Assembly (NCBI RefSeq): GCF_002904295.1
Contig: NZ_PPHG01000005.1
Location: 1-64,000 of the forward strand
DNA from: Amycolatopsis sp. CA-128772
Lineage (GTDB): Bacteria > Actinomycetota > Actinomycetes > Mycobacteriales > Pseudonocardiaceae
Length of the DNA stretch: 64,000 bases
Direction: 5' to 3'
The stretch's first letter is position 1; each line of letters opens with the position of its first letter. A program made the translations under genes and the position numbers. The notes beneath the pieces were generated by a model. It made no database searches. It saw nothing but the letters and a program-made list of their open reading frames with translations, and was not told the origin of the DNA. Below are positions 53,804-63,120 of this stretch, piece by piece.

Positions 53804-54715
53804 ATGGACGCACCACTGGCAGTGAGAGCACGCGGGATCACCAAGTGCTTCGGCGACGTCGTCGCGCTGGACGGCGTCGACTTCGACGTGGCGCCGGGGC
53901 GGATCCACGGCCTGGTCGGCCCGAACGGCGCGGGCAAGACCACGCTGCTCGGCCTGCTGCTGAGCCTGGCCGTCGCCGACGAAGGCGAGCTGGAGGTGTT
54001 CGGCACGCCGGTCGGCCGGGCCCCCGGCGGCGTCGCCGGGTTCGTGGACGGCCCCGGCCTGTACCCGTCGCTGACCGCCTGGCAGAACCTCGACGCACTG
54101 GCCCGGCTCGGCGGGCACCCCGTCGGTGACGTCCTCGACGAGGTCGGGCTCGCCGACGTCGCCGACGACCGGGTGCGCGGCTTCTCCCTGGGCATGCGCC
54201 AGCGGCTCGGGCTGGCGGCGGCCCTGCTCACCTCGCCGCGGCTGCTGGTGCTCGACGAGCCGGCCAACGGCCTGGACCCGGCGGGCAAGAAGCACGTCCA
54301 CGGCGTCCTCGACCGCCTGGCGGCGGCGGGCACGACGGTGGTGCTGTCCAGCCACCGGATGGACGACCTCGAGGCGCTGTGCGCGGAGGTGACGATCCTG
54401 GCGACCGGGCGCGTGGTGTTCACCGGCCCGCCGGCCGAGCTGACGGCGGAGAACGCCGAGCTCGGCTACCGCCTGCGGACGTCCGACCCGGCCGCCGCCC
54501 GGCGCGTGATCGCGCGGACGCGCGGGATCACGGAGGAGCAGGCGCCCCGCCGCGACACGGACGTGCTGGTGATCCGCGCGCGGGTCCCGGCGCTGGACGA
54601 GCTGGTCCGGCGCCTGGTGCAGGACGGCGTGGCGGTGCGCGAACTCGCGCCGGTCGTGTCGCCGCTGGAGGCGGCGTTCCTCGCGCTGACGGAGTCGCCG
54701 GGGAGCGGTCGATGA
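53804..54715 (+). CDS. ABC transporter ATP-binding protein (export type)
   Basis: The 303-aa ATPase has Walker A GPNGAGKTT, signature FSLGMRQRLGLA, Walker B LLVLDEPANGLDPAG and a C-terminal extension typical of the DrrA/BcrA class. GGAAGG precedes the ATG. It is the first of three genes on the same strand. Confidence 0.9.
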   Translation: MDAPLAVRARGITKCFGDVVALDGVDFDVAPGRIHGLVGPNGAGKTTLLGLLLSLAVADEGELEVFGTPVGRAPGGVAGFVDGPGLYPSLTAWQNLDALARLGGHPVGDVLDEVGLADVADDRVRGFSLGMRQRLGLAAALLTSPRLLVLDEPANGLDPAGKKHVHGVLDRLAAAGTTVVLSSHRMDDLEALCAEVTILATGRVVFTGPPAELTAENAELGYRLRTSDPAAARRVIARTRGITEEQAPRRDTDVLVIRARVPALDELVRRLVQDGVAVRELAPVVSPLEAAFLALTESPGSGR

Positions 54716-54773
54716 GCGCGGGGACCACGTCGGTTGCGTTCCCCGTCCGCACCGAGCAGCAGGAGGGTCGCCG

Positions 54774-56099
54774 ATGACCGCCCCCGTCCGGCCGGTCCCC
54801 ACCGTCCGCGTCTACCGCTTCGAGCTCGTCAAGCTCTTCGCCACCTGGCGCATCCGGCTCCTCGTCCTCGCCTGCTGGCTCGCGCCCGCCGTCTTCGTCG
54901 CCGCGGTCAGCCGGCAGAGCTCGCTGCCCGTCGACACCCTCTTCGGGCGCTGGATGAACGCCACCGGCTGGGCCGGCCCGCTCGTCATGCTCGGCTTTGC
55001 CGGCACCTACGCGCTGCCGCTGCTCACCTCCGTCGTCGCCGGGGACGTCTTCGCCGCCGAAGACCGGCTCGGGACCTGGCGGCACCTGCTGGTCGCCGTC
55101 CGGTCCGCGCCCCGGATCTTCGCCGCGAAAGCGCTGGCCAGCCTCACGGTTCTGCTGCTGCTCGTCGCCGGGATGGCCGTCTCCAGCACGGCCGGCGGGC
55201 TCCTCGCGGCCGGGAACCGGGCCCTCGCCGGCTTCGACGGCCACCTCCTCACCCCGGGCGACGCCGCCGCGAAGGTCCTGCTCGCCTGGGTGAGCGTGCT
55301 CGCCCCGACGCTCGCCCTCGCCGCGATCGGGCTGCTCGGGTCGGTCCTCGGAGGACGGTCGCCGACGGGCCTGCTGCTGCCCGCCGTCGTCGCGCTCGCG
55401 ATGGCGCTGGCCCAGCTGCTGCCGCTGCCGGTCGCCGTCCGGCTGGCCCTGCCCAGCTACGCCTTCGTCGCGTGGAACGGCCTGTTCACCGACCCCGTCC
55501 AGCTCGGTCCACTGCTGATCGGCGTCGGCGTCGGCCTCGCCTGGGCGCTCGCCGCGACTGCGTTGGCGTACCTGCTCTTCGTGCGCCGCGACTTCACGAA
55601 CGCGGCCCACGACGGTTCCCGACGGCGGACTCTGGTCGTCCTGCCCCTGGTCGCGCTCTTCGCCGCTACCGCCGGGATCATCGCCGCGGCGACGCCGGCG
55701 CTGGGCTCCGGGATCGGCCAGGACAAGGTGCAGCAGTCGGTGGCCACCGCGTTCGCGCACCTCTACCGCCTGCAGGCGGGACAGCTGCACCGCCCGGACG
55801 TCACCGAGGCGCAGCTGGCGGCCACCGCCGCGTGCACCAAGGGCGACGGCCTGGTCGAAGCCGAAGGGCCCGGCAACGACTGGCGCTGCGTCGTCTCCTG
55901 GCACCTGCCCGGCGTCGCCGCCACCGGGTCGGCCGTCTACCAGCTCGACGTCACCTCGGACGGGCGGTACGTCGCCGACGGCGACGGGCCGAAGGAAGTG
56001 AACGGCTACTTCCAGGTGCGGACCCCGGACGGGGACCAGCCCAACCCGCTCTGGCAGTTCGACGCGAACGTCGAGCTGCTCCCCACCACGAAGGGATGA
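54774..56099 (+). CDS. ABC transporter permease with extracytoplasmic C-terminal domain
   Basis: The 441-aa protein has an ABC-2-like permease of about six helices (1 to about 300), a further helix near 290-320, then an outside domain of about 125 aa (about 315-441; LEAEGPGNDWRCVVSWHLPG region) with no transport motif. AGGAGGG precedes the ATG. It works with the upstream ATPase. The fused domain may bind the exported substrate. The gap to the phosphoesterase gene is 3 nt. Confidence 0.85.
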   Translation: MTAPVRPVPTVRVYRFELVKLFATWRIRLLVLACWLAPAVFVAAVSRQSSLPVDTLFGRWMNATGWAGPLVMLGFAGTYALPLLTSVVAGDVFAAEDRLGTWRHLLVAVRSAPRIFAAKALASLTVLLLLVAGMAVSSTAGGLLAAGNRALAGFDGHLLTPGDAAAKVLLAWVSVLAPTLALAAIGLLGSVLGGRSPTGLLLPAVVALAMALAQLLPLPVAVRLALPSYAFVAWNGLFTDPVQLGPLLIGVGVGLAWALAATALAYLLFVRRDFTNAAHDGSRRRTLVVLPLVALFAATAGIIAAATPALGSGIGQDKVQQSVATAFAHLYRLQAGQLHRPDVTEAQLAATAACTKGDGLVEAEGPGNDWRCVVSWHLPGVAATGSAVYQLDVTSDGRYVADGDGPKEVNGYFQVRTPDGDQPNPLWQFDANVELLPTTKG

Positions 56100-56102
56100 C
56101 CG

Positions 56103-58844
56103 ATGCAGGTAACCCGCCACAGACGGCAGGCCAGGAAGGGCGGCACCGGCCGACGGCTCCGGTTCGCGACGGCCGGGTCCGTCACGCTCGTGCTCGTCGC
56201 CACCGGCGCGGGCGTCGGTGCCGCGTCGACCCGGCAGTTCGGCGAGGACCAGGTCGGCCAGGTCACCGGCCAGGGCCGGGTCGTCGCCGCCGACCAGTAC
56301 CTCGACCCGATCGGTGACCGGCTGGTCGTGAACAACGGCAAGATCATGGCGTCCTCGGTCAGCCCGGACGGCAGCCACCTCGCCGCGCTGACCACCGACG
56401 GCGGGATCGCGCTCACCGTCGTCGACCTGAAGAGCTGGCAGGTGCAGCAACTCGTCGGCAACTCGGCCACGGCGAACCTGCGCATCGCCGGCAACGACGT
56501 CGGCCAGGAAGGCCCGTCGTACGCCCCGGACGGCAAGGCGCTGTGGCTGGCCCAGACCGACGGCTACACCAAGTTCACGGTCAACCCGGACGGCACGGTC
56601 GCCACGCCGGTGTCCGTCAAGATCCCCGCGGACGGCGCGAAGCACGCCTTGGTGGCCCAGGCGGTTTTCTCCGCCGACGGGTCCACCGTGTACTCGGCGG
56701 TCAACGGCCAGAACCGGGTCGTTGCCCTCGACGCGGCGACCGGGGCGGTCAAGCAGAGCTGGGCCGTCGGCAACGCCCCGCGTGACCTGGTCCGCGTCGG
56801 CAGCAAGCTGTACGTCAGCAACGAAGGCGGCCGCCCGGCGCGCCCCGGCGAGCCGACCCTGAACTCCTACAACACCCAGGTGCCGGCCAGCCCGTTCACC
56901 GGCGCCACCACCAGCGGCACGGTCAGCGTCATCGACCTGGCGAAGCCGGCCGCCGCGCCGGCGAGCATCGACGTCGGCCTGCACCCGACCGCGGTGTACG
57001 CCAAGGCCGGCGCGCTGTTCGTCACCAACACCGCGAGCAACACCGTCTCGGTCATCGACACCTCCCGCGACCAGGTCGTCCAGACCATCGCGACGCAGCC
57101 GTGGCCGGAGGCGGCGGTCGGGTACGAGCCGGACGGCGTCACCCTCACCGCCGACGGCCACCTGCTGGTGACGCTCGGCCGCGCCAACGCGGTCGCCGTC
57201 TACCGCTACCACCGGGCGCAGGAGCCGGTGAGCTACGTAGGCCTGCTGCCGACGGACTACTTCCCGACGGCGATCGCCACCGTCGGCCCGGACATCGTGG
57301 TCTCCAACACCCGCGGCATCGACGCCCGCCGCCCGACCACCGCGGCCGGGCACGGCACGCACGACACGACGTCGAGCCTGCAGAAGTTCCGGCTGCCGGC
57401 CGACCCGGCGATCCGCGGGTACACGGCCAAGGTGTTCCGGCAGAACGGCTGGACGCCCGGTTCGGTGCAGGTGGCCCACGACCACGGCCACCGCAACCCG
57501 GTGCCGGTCCCGGCGCGGCTCGGCGACCCGTCGACGATCAAGCACGTTTTCCTGCTGGTCAAGGAGAACCGGACCTACGACCAGGTCTTCGGCGACGAAG
57601 CACGCGGCAACGGCGACCCGACGGTGACGCAGTTCGGCGAGAACGTGACGCCGAACCAGCACGCGCTCGAGCGGCAGTTCGGCCTGTACGACAACACCTA
57701 CGACATCGGCACGAACTCCGCCGAGGGCCACAACTGGCTGATGCAGGCCGACAACCCCGAGTACACCGAGTCTTCCGCGGGGGAGTACCTGCGCAGCTAC
57801 GACACCGAAGACGACGCGCTCGGCCACCAGAGCAGCGGGTTCCTCTGGACCGGCGCGCAGGCGGCGGGCAAGTCGGTGCGGGACTTCGGCGAGTTCCAGC
57901 AGTTCCTGACCAAGCCGGCCGGGGCGAGCTGGCAGAACCTGTACTGCGACGCCAAGAACATGGCCGCGACCGGTGAGCCGACGGCGTACCCGCTGGTGTC
58001 GTCGTCGCCGATCCCGTCGCTGAACGACGTTTCGGTGCCGGGCTTCCCGAAGTTCGACACGTCGGTGCCGGACATCTACCGGTACCAGATCTGGAAGAAC
58101 GACTTCGAGAAGCACGGGCCGGCCGACCTGAACATGTTCTGGCTGTCCAGCGACCACACCGGCGGCCCGCCGAACGCGGCCGCCCAGGTCGCCGACAACG
58201 ACCTCGCCGTCGGCAAGATCGTCGACGAGATCTCGCACAGCCCGTACTGGAAGGACTCGGCGATCTTCGTCGTCGAGGACGACTCGCAGGCCGGCCTGGA
58301 CCACGTCGACGGCCACCGCGCGCCGGTGCAGATCATCAGCCCGTACGCCCGCCGCGGTGTCGTCGACAGCCACTACTACTCGCAGATCACGATGATCCGG
58401 ACGATCGAGCAGATCCTCGGGGTCAAGCCGATGAACCAGAAGGACAGCGCGGCGACACCGATGAGCGCGGCGTTCACGCAGAAGCCGGACTACACGCCGT
58501 TCACGGCGCTGCCGAACCGGACGTCGCTGACGGCGGGCCTGGCGACCCAGCCGTCCTGCGGCCCGGACACCCCGGCCGCGCCGAACCCGGCCGCCGCGCC
58601 GGTGCCGTCGGCGGCCGTGCCGGCGGACAAGGCGCTGCTCGCGACGCAGTGGCAGGAGTGGACGACGCACCAGCGGCTGACCGGCCCGGACGCCGTCGCG
58701 GACTACGCCAACCCCGCGCAGATGAACCACTTCACGTGGTACCAGACGCACGGCTGGCAGCTGCCGTACCCGGGTGAGCACCAGGTCTACGCCCCGGACC
58801 AGGTGCCGGGCGCCTACCTCCCGTCCGCGGAGTCGGACGGCTGA
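56103..58844 (+). CDS. Exported YncE-like beta-propeller / phosphoesterase protein
   Basis: The 913-aa protein has an N-terminal export signal or anchor (about 20-42), a YncE-like beta-propeller (about 70-450; repeated VSVIDLA, VVALDAATG and ASNTVSVIDTS blades) and a phosphoesterase domain of the acid-phosphatase/phospholipase C class (about 475-790). The latter has HVFLLVKENRTYDQVFGD, GTNSAEGHNWLM and VVEDDSQAGLDHVDGHR, carrying likely metal ligands. It probably hydrolyses phosphodiesters or monoesters outside the cell. Co-transcription with an ABC exporter is unusual. Confidence 0.88.
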   Translation: MQVTRHRRQARKGGTGRRLRFATAGSVTLVLVATGAGVGAASTRQFGEDQVGQVTGQGRVVAADQYLDPIGDRLVVNNGKIMASSVSPDGSHLAALTTDGGIALTVVDLKSWQVQQLVGNSATANLRIAGNDVGQEGPSYAPDGKALWLAQTDGYTKFTVNPDGTVATPVSVKIPADGAKHALVAQAVFSADGSTVYSAVNGQNRVVALDAATGAVKQSWAVGNAPRDLVRVGSKLYVSNEGGRPARPGEPTLNSYNTQVPASPFTGATTSGTVSVIDLAKPAAAPASIDVGLHPTAVYAKAGALFVTNTASNTVSVIDTSRDQVVQTIATQPWPEAAVGYEPDGVTLTADGHLLVTLGRANAVAVYRYHRAQEPVSYVGLLPTDYFPTAIATVGPDIVVSNTRGIDARRPTTAAGHGTHDTTSSLQKFRLPADPAIRGYTAKVFRQNGWTPGSVQVAHDHGHRNPVPVPARLGDPSTIKHVFLLVKENRTYDQVFGDEARGNGDPTVTQFGENVTPNQHALERQFGLYDNTYDIGTNSAEGHNWLMQADNPEYTESSAGEYLRSYDTEDDALGHQSSGFLWTGAQAAGKSVRDFGEFQQFLTKPAGASWQNLYCDAKNMAATGEPTAYPLVSSSPIPSLNDVSVPGFPKFDTSVPDIYRYQIWKNDFEKHGPADLNMFWLSSDHTGGPPNAAAQVADNDLAVGKIVDEISHSPYWKDSAIFVVEDDSQAGLDHVDGHRAPVQIISPYARRGVVDSHYYSQITMIRTIEQILGVKPMNQKDSAATPMSAAFTQKPDYTPFTALPNRTSLTAGLATQPSCGPDTPAAPNPAAAPVPSAAVPADKALLATQWQEWTTHQRLTGPDAVADYANPAQMNHFTWYQTHGWQLPYPGEHQVYAPDQVPGAYLPSAESDG

Positions 58845-58851
58845 GCAGGTG

Positions 58852-58881
58852 ACCGGGGGGCTCCTTCGGGGGCCTCCCGGT
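58852..58881. terminator. Bidirectional terminator
   Basis: Imperfect hairpin with outer ACCGGG/CCCGGT and inner GGC/GCC pairing, between the convergent phosphoesterase and GNAT genes. Confidence 0.6.
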
Positions 58882-58884
58882 GCT

Positions 58885-59508
58885 TCAGCGGGCGAACCGC
58901 GGGAGCCGCCCCAGGTGTTCGGCCCGCCAGTGCCGGCCCCGCCGAGGCGTCCGCCAGTGCCGTCCCCGGCGGGGCTGCACCGGCCCGCGAGCGGCGACGA
59001 CCACCGGCCGGTGCTCGGCGAACCGGGCGGCGGTGAGGCCCATCAGCACCGGGTACCGGACCTCGCCGCGACGCAGTTCGGTGTCGCGTGGCCGGCCTTC
59101 CTCCCGGAACCCGAGCTCGCCGTGCAGCGCGAGCGAGGCGAAGTTCGCGCCGTTGATGCTGACCTCGCACTTGCGGTAGTGGCGCAGCTCGAACATGACG
59201 CCGAGCAGGATGGTGACGGCGTCGGCGGCGTACCCGCACCGGCGGTACTGCGGCCCGATCCCGATGCCGTAGCTGAACCGGCCGGAAGCCGGGTCGGCCT
59301 GGATCCAGATCGACCCGACCAGCGTCCGGTTGTGCAGCGTCTCGATGGCGAAGTGGAAGTCGTCACCGGTGTCGCCGGCCACCCGGTGCGTCGCCCAGTG
59401 GCGGTAACCGCCGGCCCGCCCGTCGTGGTCGCGGTCGAACCGGATCAGGGTGCGGTGGTCCGCCGGGCGGACCTCCCGCAACCGCACTTTCCACCCGGCC
59501 CAGCTCAT
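58885..59508 (-). CDS. GNAT family N-acetyltransferase
   Basis: The 207-aa protein has a GNAT domain of the RimJ/RimL class (about 8-165): acetyl-CoA loop SYGIGIGPQYRRCGYAADAV and INGANFASLALHGELGF. The basic tail contains RRGRHWR twice (27-bp direct repeat in the DNA), an apparent small duplication. The acceptor is unknown. Confidence 0.85.
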   Translation of the reverse strand: MSWAGWKVRLREVRPADHRTLIRFDRDHDGRAGGYRHWATHRVAGDTGDDFHFAIETLHNRTLVGSIWIQADPASGRFSYGIGIGPQYRRCGYAADAVTILLGVMFELRHYRKCEVSINGANFASLALHGELGFREEGRPRDTELRRGEVRYPVLMGLTAARFAEHRPVVVAARGPVQPRRGRHWRTPRRGRHWRAEHLGRLPRFAR

Positions 59509-59529
59509 CGGCAGTGATGGTACCGCGTC

Positions 59530-60093
59530 TCACCAGTAGCACTGCGTCGTCATGTCATCCAGCCGGATGAACCGCGAAACCCCGTTCGCGCCGACGATCG
59601 CCTTGACGAACACGGGGTTGACCCCGTTGAGGTTCCACCGCGCGGTGTTGACGGCCTGGTAGGCGCCGCTGCCGTTGAGCCAAGGGTAGGTGCTGGCCAG
59701 CAGGTGCCCGTTGGCGTCCCAGATCTCGATGCCGACCTGAGCCCCACCGGCGGTCTGCATAAAGAACTGCGAAGCGCACTGGGCGCCGCGCGGCACCGAG
59801 TTCGTGACGACCCAGTAGCCCTCGAACGCCCAGCCGTTGGAGGCGAAGAGCCACCCGTTGTTCCGCCCGGAGCGGGCGGTCCCGGCCCCGACGTCGAACC
59901 CGGCGGAGGCCGAACCCCCGGTGGCGACCAGCCACGAGGACTGCGGGTTGACCTCGAACCCGTCCTGCACCTGCGACAGCGAGGCGTGGGCGACGCCGGA
60001 GCTGACGGCCATCAGCGAAGCGGACACGACGGCGGCCAGGGTGAGACTGCCGAAGCGGCGCAGGGTTCTGCCGCGGGAAATGGTTGCGAGCAT
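59530..60093 (-). CDS. Secreted protein of unknown function
   Basis: The 187-aa product has a signal peptide (about 1-37, GVAHA-S) and a beta-rich mature part (GFEVNPQSSWLVATGGSASA, VKAIVGANGVSRFIRLDDM, C-terminal QCYW) with two cysteines. It resembles small extracellular carbohydrate- or surface-binding domains, but I do not recognise a family. Confidence 0.75.
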   Translation of the reverse strand: MLATISRGRTLRRFGSLTLAAVVSASLMAVSSGVAHASLSQVQDGFEVNPQSSWLVATGGSASAGFDVGAGTARSGRNNGWLFASNGWAFEGYWVVTNSVPRGAQCASQFFMQTAGGAQVGIEIWDANGHLLASTYPWLNGSGAYQAVNTARWNLNGVNPVFVKAIVGANGVSRFIRLDDMTTQCYW

Positions 60094-60220
60094 GCCGGTT
60101 CCTTCCTCGATTCGTAGCAGTTACGACGCAACTGAGCAGCGCGGCCGTGGCGGTGATACATGCCGGGGCAGGGGAGTTGCGGCCGGTAACGGGGGAGGGT
60201 GCCGAGGGCGACTCCCGGAT

Positions 60221-60841
60221 ATGGACACACCGCCCTTGCCCGCCCTGCCGGATCGTGCCGCGGATGCCGGGTTCCGGCGCTGCCTCGCGGACCTCCTCGG
60301 CCTCGTCCGCACCCACCTCCCCGCACGGGCCGTCGAAGCCGGCGAAGGCGAGGAGGACCAACGCGGTGCCCTGCGCAAAGCCCTGGGCTACCTCGACTCC
60401 GACTACCCCGACCTGCCGGAGCCGTTCTTCGACGCGCTCCTGCAGGCCGCCGTCCTCGATCCCGATCCGAGCCTGAACCGGCAGTTCGTCGAGCCGCTCA
60501 AGGCGGCCTTCGGTGCCCGCCGGACGCAGGAAGCGCTGCTGCACACCTTCGCCACCGGCACGAATCCCGAACGCGCCGGGGTTGCCCGGGCCTGGTACTG
60601 GGCCACCCTCGAAACCTTCGAAGACCTCGAAGCCCGCTGGAACCGCGCCGCCCTGCACGAGTTCGTGGCCAACGACGACCTCGATGTCCGCCGGTGTGTC
60701 CTGCCGCTGCTGCCGCTCGATCCCGCCGACCATCCGGCCGAGACGAAACCGCTGGTCGACGCGGCCATCCGGATCGCGCGGACGCACTCCGACGCCTACC
60801 TGCGGCAGCGGGTCGAACTGCAGGTCGCCGATCCGGGCTGA
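60221..60841 (+). CDS. HEAT-like hypothetical protein
   Basis: The 206-aa, all-helical protein has HEAT-type repeats (DLDVRRCVLPLLPLDPADHP near 150-175). The frame is open further upstream, but this ATG is the first that avoids the divergent promoter of the secreted-protein gene. The ribosome site is weak. Function is unknown; HEAT proteins usually bind other proteins. Confidence 0.68.
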   Translation: MDTPPLPALPDRAADAGFRRCLADLLGLVRTHLPARAVEAGEGEEDQRGALRKALGYLDSDYPDLPEPFFDALLQAAVLDPDPSLNRQFVEPLKAAFGARRTQEALLHTFATGTNPERAGVARAWYWATLETFEDLEARWNRAALHEFVANDDLDVRRCVLPLLPLDPADHPAETKPLVDAAIRIARTHSDAYLRQRVELQVADPG

Positions 60842-60911
60842 AGGGCTGTCACAAGCTCCGCACCTCCGGTGTCTCGAGGTCGTTACCGCCCACGACCAGG
60901 AGGACGAAACC

Positions 60912-61394
60912 ATGGAACCCCGCATCGACCTGTTCACCACCGAGACCGGCTCGCGGCTGGTCAAGCGGTTCGCCGGCCTCGGGCAGGTGATCGAACGGTC
61001 GCCGCTGCCGAAGACCACGCAGGAGCTGGTGAGCCTGCGGGCCAGCCAGATCAACGGGTGCGGCTGGTGCCTCGACATGCACGCCAAGGAGGCCGTCGCG
61101 GCCGGGGAGAGCGCCGTGCGGCTCGCCCTCGTCGCCGCGTGGCGGGAAGCCACCGTGTTCACCGAGGCCGAGCGGGCCGCGCTCGCGCTGGCCGAGGAGG
61201 GCACCCGGATGGCCGACGCCGCCGAGGGCGTCTCCGACGAAACCTGGGCCCGGGTGCGGGAGCACTACGACGACGAGCAGGTGGCCGCCCTGGTCGCGCT
61301 GGTCGCCCTGATCAACGCGGCCAACCGGCTCGCCGTGATCGTGCACCTTAAGGGTGGCTCCTACGAAGCCGGGATGCTCGCCGCCGCCGGGTGA
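60912..61394 (+). CDS. AhpD/carboxymuconolactone decarboxylase family protein
   Basis: The 160-aa protein has the AhpD-type active site NGCGWCLDMHAKEA with Cys50, Cys53 and His57, giving a peroxidase or disulfide-reductase role. AGGAGG precedes the ATG. Its last 34 nt overlap the 3' end of the convergent aldehyde dehydrogenase gene. Confidence 0.9.
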   Translation: MEPRIDLFTTETGSRLVKRFAGLGQVIERSPLPKTTQELVSLRASQINGCGWCLDMHAKEAVAAGESAVRLALVAAWREATVFTEAERAALALAEEGTRMADAAEGVSDETWARVREHYDDEQVAALVALVALINAANRLAVIVHLKGGSYEAGMLAAAG

Positions 61395-62563
61395 GCCGCG
61401 CTGGGCACGGTGATCGTCTTGTACTCGGTGTAGGTGCCGATCCCGGTGGCGCCGTACTCCCGGCCGAGGCCGCTGGCCTTGAACCCGCCGAACGGGCCGT
61501 CGAACCCGATCGGTGCGCCGTTGACGGTCACCGTGCCCGTCCGGACCCGGCGGGCGACCGCCAGCGCGTGCGCCGGGTCCGCCGACCACACGCCGCCGGA
61601 GAGGTCGTACTCGGAGTCGTTCGCGATGCGGACCGCGTCGTCCTCGACGCCGAGCCGGATGTAGTCGAGGACGCGCTGCTGCTGGTCCCGGCGGACCATC
61701 GGGCCGACGAACGTCCCTTCGGCCGCCGGGTCGCCGACCGGCAGGGATTCGATCAGGTCCTGCAGGCCGGCGACGACCTCTTCGTACCGGCTGCGCGGCG
61801 CCAGGATGCGCGTCTGCGCGATGCACGATTCGCCGTTGTTGAGCAGCGAACCGAACTTTACGCCCTGGACCGCCGCGTCGAGGTCGGCGTCGGGCAGGAT
61901 GATCGCGGCCGACTTGCCGCCCGGTTCGAGGCTGACCCGCTTGAGCTGTTCCCCGGCCAGCGCGGCGATGCGGCGGCCGGCGCGGGTCGAGCCGGTGAAG
62001 GCGACCTTGTCCGCCAGCAGTTCCGCGAGCAGGTTCATGCTGAGCGTGTTCTCGGGCGACACCTTGAGGACGACGGTGTTGCCGGCCAGCAGGGCCGGGA
62101 TGATCTTCGCGAGCGCCGAGGAGAACGGCGAGTTCCACGGGATGACCACGGCGACCACGCCGATCGCCTCCCGTCGCACGACCGACCGGAACGGCGCGGC
62201 CGGGTCCGACGGTTCGAGCGTCGTTTCCCAGCCGAACTCCGCGGCCGCCGTCAGGAACGCGTTGGCCTGCCGGGTCAGGCCGGACTGGCCGGCCTCGGTG
62301 AACCACAGCGCCGAACCGTTCTCCGCGGTGATCAGTGCGGCGATCTCGTCCGCGCGCTTCTCGCGCAGGCTCGCCAGCCGCCGGAGCGCCGCGATGCGGT
62401 CCGCGGGCGGGGTGTGCGGCCACGGCCCTTCGTCGAAGGCGCGGCGCGCGGCCGCGACAGCGCGGTCGACGTCGGCGGGCAGTGCCTGCGCGGCGCGGCC
62501 GATGACGGAATTGTCGTGCGGGACCGGATGTCCAGCAGATCGGTGCTGCTCGGGGTGGTCCAC
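61361..62563 (-). pseudogene. Aldehyde dehydrogenase gene with internal in-frame deletions
   Basis: The 400-residue frame has aldehyde dehydrogenase motifs (VVIPWNSPFSSALAKIIPAL, Glu213 in LEPGGKS, Cys247 in NNGESCIAQTR) but lacks expected segments. The N-terminus before VIGRAAQ is replaced by about 19 unrelated residues. LLAELLAD joins KVAFTGS directly, losing about 35 aa. GVED joins DAVRIANDSEYD, losing about 55 aa including the EEIFGP motif that holds the cofactor. Intact enzymes have about 480 aa. It is probably inactive. Confidence 0.75.
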
Positions 62564-62598
62564 GTGCCCTCGAACTGCTGCTGACGACGGGCGCCCGC

Positions 62599-63096
62599 AT
62601 GCTCGCCGACGACCCCGCCACGAGCATCGCGGCGATCGCGGCGGCGGCGGGCGTGGACCGCCGGACGGTCTACCGCCGCTTCGCGGGCCGCGAAGAGCTC
62701 CTGGCAGCGGTGTACCAGGCCCGCCTGACCGCGATCGAGGCGGCGATCGAAGCCGCCCGGCTCCGCGAAGCGCCGGTGCCGGTGGCCCTGCACCGGTACG
62801 TGGAGGGAATCGTCGGCGTCAACCGCACCTGGCCGACCGAGGTGAGCCGGATGCGCTCCGACCCGGAAATCTGGGCCCGCCGCCTGCGCGCGATCGACGA
62901 GGTGGACCGGTTCCTGCACCGCGCCACGGACGAAGGCGTCCTCCGGCCGGGCCTGCCGGACCGCTGGCCCGGCAACGTGCTCGGCCGGCTGGTGCAGCTG
63001 TCCACCCGCGACCTGCCCGGGCTGAGCGACGCCCAGGCTGCCGACGTCATCGTCGACACGTTCCTGCGCGCCTTCGGGAAAACCGAGACCGGCTAG
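62599..63096 (+). pseudogene. TetR regulator gene with lost 5' end
   Basis: The 165-aa frame starts at MLADDPATSIAAIAAAAGVD and continues RRTVYRRFAGREELL, a TetR HTH. The first HTH helix (ALELLLTTGAR) is encoded in frame upstream but has no start codon before it. A separate ATG frame at 62529 reads MSSRSVLLGVVHVP in another phase. A deletion spanning the divergent promoter and both 5' ends would explain this and the odd dehydrogenase N-terminus. A short functional protein from 62599 is possible but lacks helix 1. Confidence 0.55.
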
Positions 63097-63120
63097 GTCG
63101 AGTGTCGAACAGGCAGACGC

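Noticed and set aside
54528..58781. A 1417-codon minus-strand open frame opposite the permease and phosphoesterase genes
   Set aside because: It is an Arg/Val/Gly-rich shadow; the plus-strand genes have domains, starts and ribosome sites.
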